A DNA stretch of 64,000 bases from a bacterium 1XD21-13 (GTDB taxonomy: Bacteria; Bacillota; Clostridia; Lachnospirales; Lachnospiraceae): positions 1 to 64,000 of the forward strand of contig QZDX01000018.1 in NCBI GenBank assembly GCA_009917555.1. Direction: 5' to 3'. The position numbers were made by a program, and so were the translations under genes. Positions 59,424-64,000 of this stretch are shown here, in pieces. The notes below the pieces were generated by a model, which worked only from the letters and a program-made list of their open reading frames with translations, did not search any database and was not told the DNA's origin. How positions within the stretch are numbered: the first letter of the stretch is position 1; each line of letters opens with the position of its first letter.

Positions 59424-59840
59424 ATGGCATATGATTTGGAAAAAGAAAAAAGAGAAGCAGTCGCAGCAGGACAACAGGCCCTTAACAGCCTGCGGGCCGC
59501 ACAGGGGGATTTGAACAGCGCAAAGAACTGGGGACTGTGGGATATGTTTGGAGGAAGCTTTTTTTCCACCATGATCAAGCGCTCCAAAATGGATGCGGCG
59601 AAGCGAAACATGGATCAGGCGAAATATGATCTTCAAAATTTCAGCCGGGAATTGAGGGATGTGAGCCTCTCTTATAACCTGGAAATGGAAACAGGAGGTT
59701 TTCTTTCCTTTGCAGACTGGTTTTTCGACAGCTTCCTTGTGGACTGGATGGTTCAGGACCAGATCAATAAAGCAAGAGACCAGGTGGAGCAGGCGATATG
59801 GCAGGTTGAAAGCATCTTAAGGCAGCTGGAAAGCCTTTAA
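59424..59840 (+). CDS. coiled-coil protein of unknown function (138 aa)
   Basis: The 138-residue protein is nearly all helical: a long coiled coil (KEKREAVAAGQQALNSLRAA), an aromatic hairpin (NWGLWDMFGGSFFSTMIKRS), a second coil and FLSFADWFFDSFLVDWMVQD near the end. The Trp/Phe-rich segments suggest membrane association or a tight helical bundle. ATG 59424 fits the AAAGGGGG at 59408-59415 better than ATG 59418. It is convergent with the XRE gene, 3 nt apart. The family is not named to me but looks like a conserved Lachnospiraceae protein. Confidence 0.65.
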   Translation: MAYDLEKEKREAVAAGQQALNSLRAAQGDLNSAKNWGLWDMFGGSFFSTMIKRSKMDAAKRNMDQAKYDLQNFSRELRDVSLSYNLEMETGGFLSFADWFFDSFLVDWMVQDQINKARDQVEQAIWQVESILRQLESL

Positions 59841-59843
59841 GGT

Positions 59844-60359
59844 TTATTTCAACCGTTCCTTTTCCGCATTTAACAATTCCACATTGATATTATTTTCACT
59901 GGCCGTTTTATCCACCCAGAGATTCAGGGAATCAATTGCCAGGGATACCTCGTCCAGCTTTTTACTGATAAATGCAAAGTCCTTGATCTCGTCGTCCGTT
60001 ACTTTTCCGTCACGGGCAATCTGGATAAGCCGGCTGGTCAATGGATTGATCTCATTTAAGCTGGCGATGGTTTCCAAAATAATATTGGACAATTCCGACA
60101 CCTCGATTTCGGGAACATAGCGGTCCCCGATGGCGCATTTATGGGAGCAGTAGTAATTACACAGATCCGGCCTTTTGTAACAGTCCGCCATCTGGACAAT
60201 ATCATAGGGTGTAGGCTCCTGCAGCTCGTACTCAATTTTTTCAATTCTGGAGGCAGAGATACCGGTCATTTTCTCACTGGCCTTTTCCCGTGTGAGGCCC
60301 TGTTCCTCCCGGCAGAGCTGATAGATATTTTTATTCTCTCTTGTAGATTGCTTTCCCAT
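59844..60359 (-). CDS. XRE-family helix-turn-helix regulator
   Basis: The 171-residue protein has an N-terminal HTH (NIYQLCREEQGLTREKASEK, then SRIEKIEYELQEPTPYDIVQ), a Cys/His segment (CYKRPDLCNYYCSHKCAIG) that may bind metal, and a helical C-terminus. ATG 60359 follows GAGGGAAG on the minus strand; the longer frame to 60596 has no ribosome site and an atypical N-terminus. It is divergent from the small genes starting at 60505 and may control them and the DUF4230 gene. Confidence 0.8.
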   Translation of the reverse strand: MGKQSTRENKNIYQLCREEQGLTREKASEKMTGISASRIEKIEYELQEPTPYDIVQMADCYKRPDLCNYYCSHKCAIGDRYVPEIEVSELSNIILETIASLNEINPLTSRLIQIARDGKVTDDEIKDFAFISKKLDEVSLAIDSLNLWVDKTASENNINVELLNAEKERLK

Positions 60360-60504
60360 AATCAATGCTTCCCTCATTTCTCTAAAAGTGGAGTAATGCA
60401 CCAGACAATCTCTCGTTATCCGGGGTGTATTTGAATCATATGATTTATTATACTGAAAATATGTGGAAACGGCAAGGACGAACAATTGGAAATGAGATGA
60501 GCAA

Positions 60505-60654
60505 ATGGGTACAAAAAAACGGATGCAGCTAATTCGGATGCTTGAAAAAATGCAGCAGAATCCGGAATTTAGCAGGAAATTGGGAATCCGGGACAAATCG
60601 GATTTTAAGCCGGAGAAAGAGCGGGAGAACGTAACCGAAAGACTTGTTTCATGA
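60505..60654 (+). CDS. small basic protein (49 aa)
   Basis: The frame encodes MGTKKRMQLIRMLEKMQQNP and ends DFKPEKERENVTERLVS. It is a helical basic peptide with a weak ribosome site (GATGAG). Its stop overlaps the next frame's upstream ATG, which supports co-transcription with the membrane protein and DUF4230 genes. Function unknown. Confidence 0.45.
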   Translation: MGTKKRMQLIRMLEKMQQNPEFSRKLGIRDKSDFKPEKERENVTERLVS

Positions 60655-60695
60655 TCAGCAGACCAGCGGCGACGGCTGGAAGATGGAGATGGAAA

Positions 60696-60908
60696 ATGTT
60701 ATCACTGTTATTTGCAATATGTATGATTTGGATTTTTGGGAAATTGTTTTTCTTTGGGCTGAAAGCCACCTGGGGAATCACAAAATTTTTGGTGACAATT
60801 GTGCTGCTGCCTCTTGTGTTAATTGTAATGGCTGTCAGCGGAATGTTCTATATCGCCTTTTTTATTTTGATCATAGGCGGCATCGCAGCATGCTTCAATA
60901 AAAATTAA
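60696..60908 (+). CDS. small membrane protein of the DUF4230 group (70 aa)
   Basis: The 70-residue product has two hydrophobic helices (MLSLLFAICMIWIFGKLFFF; LVTIVLLPLVLIVMAVSGMF, then IAFFILIIGGIAAC) around KATWGITK. ATG 60696 follows GGAGATGG; the frame also opens at 60651. Proteins like this often lie before DUF4230 genes in Lachnospiraceae. Its role is not known. Confidence 0.65.
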   Translation: MLSLLFAICMIWIFGKLFFFGLKATWGITKFLVTIVLLPLVLIVMAVSGMFYIAFFILIIGGIAACFNKN

Positions 60909-60962
60909 AAGAAATTGCAGAAAATCAGGGAAAATAAATCGACTGCATAAGGGGGGAATGGG

Positions 60963-61751
60963 ATGGAGTACAAGATCAAGAATGAAGAAATTAAAAATAT
61001 CATTGAAAAGTCCATAGATAAATCGGTACATCACGCGTTTAAAAAATATGACAGAACAAGATGGGTGTTTCATACGGGAATCGGCAGTATCCTGGCTATT
61101 CTTGTGATAGCCGCAGTCTTGACCGGAGGTGTCTTTTGGATAAATAACCAAAAAGGCGCCGTGGTACAAGCGGCGCAGCCCATTGCAGGGCATGATTTGA
61201 CTTTCGAGGATCATGGAATCTTCGGATATTCTGTGGCTGATTTTAAAGAGCCGATTTTGGGAGAATCCATGAGGCAGAAATTAATCATTGTGGAAGAGCG
61301 GGAGGCATATGTCAATACTACCATAACGGACACGGGATTATTTGACTGGGAAGTCTTTCAAAAAGAACAGGAGCTTACGATTCATGGGATCGGACAGTAT
61401 ACAATTGATTTGTCGGAAATCACTTCAGAGGATATCAGCTTGAATGAAGATACCTTTGAATTGACCATCCGTATTCCCCATGCTTCGCTCCATAAGATTA
61501 TCCCCGATCCGTCAAAAACGGAAATCGGGGAGAGCAGCAACGGATGGCTGGCTTTTGGCAATATCAATCTGGATCAGGAGCAGCAAAAGGAGTTTGAGAC
61601 AGAGGCTCAGGAAAAGCTTAAGGAAAAATTGAGTATGCCGGAGTGCTTTGAGGAGGCGGATCGATTTGCCAAATTGACTGCTTATGAGACTTACCAGCCA
61701 ATTGTCCAAGCGGTGTCCCCGGCATATAAAGTAGTGATAGAATTCAAATAA
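60963..61751 (+). CDS. DUF4230 domain membrane-anchored protein
   Basis: The 262-residue protein has a basic N-terminal helix, one membrane helix (GIGSILAILVIAAVLTGGVF, about 40-60) and a DUF4230 domain outside: MRQKLIIVEEREAYVNTTIT, GIGQYTIDLSEITSEDISLN, LTIRIPHASL and a C-terminal ETYQPIVQAVSPAYKVVIEF. AAGGGGGGAATGGG precedes the ATG. It is convergent with the AraC gene, 7 nt apart. The family function is unknown; it may be an envelope-stress or surface protein. Confidence 0.85.
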   Translation: MEYKIKNEEIKNIIEKSIDKSVHHAFKKYDRTRWVFHTGIGSILAILVIAAVLTGGVFWINNQKGAVVQAAQPIAGHDLTFEDHGIFGYSVADFKEPILGESMRQKLIIVEEREAYVNTTITDTGLFDWEVFQKEQELTIHGIGQYTIDLSEITSEDISLNEDTFELTIRIPHASLHKIIPDPSKTEIGESSNGWLAFGNINLDQEQQKEFETEAQEKLKEKLSMPECFEEADRFAKLTAYETYQPIVQAVSPAYKVVIEFK

Positions 61752-61758
61752 CTGCAGG

Positions 61759-62586
61759 TCAATAGATATCCCCTTTCTGCGAACGATACCGGCTGGGGCT
61801 TACGCCCTTTTTTCTTTTAAAAAGCCTGGAAAAATACAGGGTATCCTCGTAGCCTACGGAGAGGGAGATGATGGCTACGGGCAGATCTGTGGACTTTAAA
61901 AGGGAGCAGGCTTTTCGGATACGCAGATCCAGGAGGTATTCCTGGACGGAGGAGCCGGTGGCGGACTTGAACAGGCGGTGGAGGTAGGAGCGGTTTAAGC
62001 CTATGGAATCTGCCAGATCCTGAACGGAAACGTCGTAGGCGTAATTGGATTCCAGATAGGTCAGTGCCTCCTCCACATAGTTGATTTGCTTTTCCCCCGG
62101 TGTGTACTGCCCACGGGGGAATTTATCTGCTAAGAGAAACAGGTACTCGTAGAGGATGCTGTTCATGATGAGATCACGGTTGGCGCTTAGGTGGCTTGCT
62201 TCAAACATTTTTTCATGGCAAAGGCGGATGCGGTCGTCGTGACCATAGTGGAAGACAGGGGAGGACAAAAGGGAAGTGCGCTCTAAGCAGCCCCTGATCT
62301 TTACGCCCTGGAAGCCGATCCAGGTGTAGATCCAGGGATCCTTGCGGTCTGCCTCATAGTAAATGAGCTCGTCCGGGCAGATGAGAAAGGCGTCGCCCTC
62401 CTTGAGCTGGTACATGGTATCCTTTGTTTTGTAGTAGCCCTTGCCGCCAAGGATGTAGTGAATCAGGTAGCCGCTGCGGACAATGGGACCGTAGCTGTGG
62501 CCGGGGGCGCAGGTTTCGTAGCCGCAGGTGTAGACGAAAGCGTCGAGGTTTTTGAAATAGTCGTTGGAGAAGAGGAAGTCTTTCAT
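61759..62586 (-). CDS. AraC-family transcription regulator
   Basis: The 275-residue protein has a cupin-like sugar-binding N-terminus (PGHSYGPIVRSGYLIHYILG; YQLKEGDAFLICPDELIYYE) and a C-terminal AraC HTH pair (VQDLADSIGLNRSYLHRLFK; VAIISLSVGYEDTLYFSRLF; KRKKGVSPSRYR). It is divergent from the PTS gene at 62838 and most likely activates it in response to the imported disaccharide. GGAGGCTCC-type ribosome site (AAAGGAGCC) lies before ATG 62586. Confidence 0.93.
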   Translation of the reverse strand: MKDFLFSNDYFKNLDAFVYTCGYETCAPGHSYGPIVRSGYLIHYILGGKGYYKTKDTMYQLKEGDAFLICPDELIYYEADRKDPWIYTWIGFQGVKIRGCLERTSLLSSPVFHYGHDDRIRLCHEKMFEASHLSANRDLIMNSILYEYLFLLADKFPRGQYTPGEKQINYVEEALTYLESNYAYDVSVQDLADSIGLNRSYLHRLFKSATGSSVQEYLLDLRIRKACSLLKSTDLPVAIISLSVGYEDTLYFSRLFKRKKGVSPSRYRSQKGDIY

Positions 62587-62620
62587 TGGGGGAGGCTCCT
62601 TTCTTTTTTTGTAATGGGAC

Positions 62621-62701
62621 GCCCTGTGACAGAAAATACTTATCTCGCCTGGCTCCGCAAGCTAACACGCCCTGCGAGATAAGTATTTTCTGTCACAGGG
62701 C
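62621..62701. repeat. long perfect hairpin repeat (copy 2)
   Basis: Two 28-nt arms (62621-62648 and 62674-62701) are exact reverse complements around a 25-nt loop containing GGCTCCGCAAGCTAACACGC. The loop core and an ACTTATCT block in the arm match copy 1 at 48461-48536; the rest of the arms differ but stay perfectly paired. It lies in the divergent gap between the AraC and PTS genes. A weak promoter (TTGTCC 62755, TATAGT 62779) for the PTS gene follows. Confidence 0.85.
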
Positions 62702-62837
62702 TGGTATTGAAAGTCGGATGTTTTTGGTCACAAGGGTGCATGGATAAGCAACATTTGTCCATGTTTTCTTTATTTTAATATAGTATAGTTAAAATGACAA
62801 GAGCAGATAAGAATCTGCAGAGAAAGGGGAGTATATA

Positions 62838-64000
62838 ATGGACGAAAAGAAACGGAAGAGGTATCTTGCCATATCGGAGAAGCTGGTGGATCTGGTAGGC
62901 GGGGAAGGCAACATTCAGGGTGTGGCTCATTGTGCTACCCGTCTTCGGATTGTTCTGGAGAATAATGACAGGGCGGATCTGAAAGGGATTGAGGAGTTGG
63001 ATCTGGCTAAGGGGGTGTTTGTGGCAGGGGATCAGCTTCAGATTATTTTTGGAGCGGGACTGGTGAATGATGTGTATGAGGTATTTACGGAGTACACGGG
63101 TAAGCAGAATATGAGCTTAAGCGATCTGAAGACGGAAGCCAATAAGAAGATGAATCCGCTTCAGAGAATTATCAAGGCTCTTTCGGATGTGTTTATTGAC
63201 ATTATGCCGGGGATTCTGGCGGCGGCTCTCTTGACGGGGCTTTCCGGCGTGCTGGCAAATGTGGATCTGGTCCAGAGTAGTGAGACGCTGTTTGGCATCA
63301 CGAAGCTGATTAATATTTCCTCCGGCGCTATTTTCGGATTCCTGCCTCTGGCGGTGGCGTACAGCGCCTGCAAACGGTTTGGAGGAAGACCGATACTCGG
63401 TATTGTCATGGGCTGTATTATGCTGTCCCCCAGCCTTACGGATGCCTATGCGGCGGCACAGGGGACGGTGGAGGTGACGACTCTTCATCTCTTTGGGCTT
63501 GGCGTGGAGCTGGTTGGCTTCCAGGGCGGTATCATTGTGGCTCTTTTGATGGGAGTTGTGACGGCGAAGCTGGACATTTTCTTTGAGAAAAAGGTGCCGG
63601 AGGTTATCCGTCTGCTGGTTTCACCGCTTCTTACTACTCTGGTTGGCGCTCTTTTGCTCTTTACCATTATCGGACCTCTGGGAAGAGGGCTTGCTTCTGG
63701 CATTACCAGCGGACTGGTTTGGATGACCCAGAATCTGGGCGTGTTTGGATATGCGCTGTTTTCCGGTGTGCAGCAGCTTGTGGTGATTACGGGACTTCAT
63801 CATATCTTTGGGGCTATTGAGGCACAGCTTCTGGCAGATACGGGCAGAAATATCCTCAATCCTCTGATGTCTGTGGCTATGACGGCTCAGGGCGGTGCGG
63901 TGCTTGGATATCTGCTTCGGAACCGGAGGGATGCCAAGACCCAGGAGCTTTGTATTCCCAGCTTTGTGTCTGTTCTCTTTGGTATTACAGAGCCGGCCCT
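62838..64000 (+). CDS. PTS sucrose/trehalose-type EIIBC, cut by window end
   Basis: The first ~387 residues of a glucose-superfamily EII are present. The IIB domain has GVAHCATRLRIVL with the phospho-Cys (residue ~32), and IIC starts near residue 95 (LSDVFIDIMPGILAAALLTG) with PLAVAYSACKRFGGRPILGI and VITGLHHIFGAIEAQLLADT. This matches sucrose-, trehalose- or beta-glucoside-specific permeases. AGAAAGGGGAG precedes ATG 62838. The frame is open at 64000. The AraC regulator divergent from it probably controls it. Confidence 0.93.
   Translation, partial: MDEKKRKRYLAISEKLVDLVGGEGNIQGVAHCATRLRIVLENNDRADLKGIEELDLAKGVFVAGDQLQIIFGAGLVNDVYEVFTEYTGKQNMSLSDLKTEANKKMNPLQRIIKALSDVFIDIMPGILAAALLTGLSGVLANVDLVQSSETLFGITKLINISSGAIFGFLPLAVAYSACKRFGGRPILGIVMGCIMLSPSLTDAYAAAQGTVEVTTLHLFGLGVELVGFQGGIIVALLMGVVTAKLDIFFEKKVPEVIRLLVSPLLTTLVGALLLFTIIGPLGRGLASGITSGLVWMTQNLGVFGYALFSGVQQLVVITGLHHIFGAIEAQLLADTGRNILNPLMSVAMTAQGGAVLGYLLRNRRDAKTQELCIPSFVSVLFGITEPA

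Noticed and set aside
1..64000. tRNA or rRNA genes.
   Set aside because: No cloverleaf with conserved GGTTCGAATCC-like arm or rRNA core sequence was noticed on reading; a tRNA scan would settle this.

Overview
The window is from a low-to-mid GC Firmicute, most likely a Lachnospiraceae-type Clostridium. The evidence is strong AGGAGG-type ribosome sites, mannitol-type and sucrose/trehalose-type PTS genes with DeoR and AraC regulators, a DUF4230 cluster, and IetAS, Abi and PIN defence genes. Species cannot be fixed from the sequence alone.

About 1.0-42.64 kb is an apparently intact siphovirus prophage. From left to right it holds a leftward integrase and CI-type repressor; a rightward early region (small regulators, a 35-copy NTG-repeat protein, a Toprim/Spo11-like protein, SNF2-type helicase, SleB-type hydrolase, MT-A70 methylase, VRR-NUC nuclease, HD protein); a replication module (ATPase, DUF669, family B DNA polymerase, D5-type primase-helicase); a DUF1492/ArpU-like late regulator; terminase, portal, head and tail genes; a diversity-generating retroelement (DGR); and an XkdX-holin-endolysin lysis module. 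CI operator-like palindromes (GTTAAGA-N2-TCTTAAC) occur at the early promoter and at two further sites in the early region.

The most notable system is the DGR at 36.5-40.2 kb. The C-type-lectin-like tip protein (36550-38670) carries a variable repeat at its 3' end. A non-coding template repeat lies about 130 nt downstream, followed by a reverse transcriptase with the DGR signatures IGSYLSQ and YMDD. In a hand alignment of the 136 gap-free positions, all 20 differences fall at template adenines. The template also contains a 12-A tract that pairs with a fully scrambled 14-nt stretch of the variable repeat.

Other points in the prophage: a minor capsid protein ends in a papain-fold toxin-like domain and is followed by an Imm35-like gene. 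A phage-borne Prp-type protease is accompanied by three structural proteins that start with an F-x-LQLF motif like the Prp site of ribosomal protein L27. Two related ~220-nt non-coding elements flank the early/replication region.

About 42.85-64 kb is host chromosome: a fructosamine-kinase-like gene; a TIR/zinc-ribbon plus zinc-ribbon/transglutaminase-like pair; a sugar locus (PfkB kinase, L-sorbose-1-phosphate-reductase-like enzyme, DeoR regulator, mannitol-type EII); a defence patch (orphan antitoxin with decayed PIN toxin, IetA ATPase plus IetS subtilase, truncated Abi_2); an ECF S component with a DUF4430 lipoprotein-like partner; an XRE regulator and a DUF4230 gene group; and an AraC regulator divergent from a PTS EIIBC gene cut by the window end. 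Two long perfect hairpins sharing a loop core but not arm sequence lie at 48.5 and 62.65 kb.
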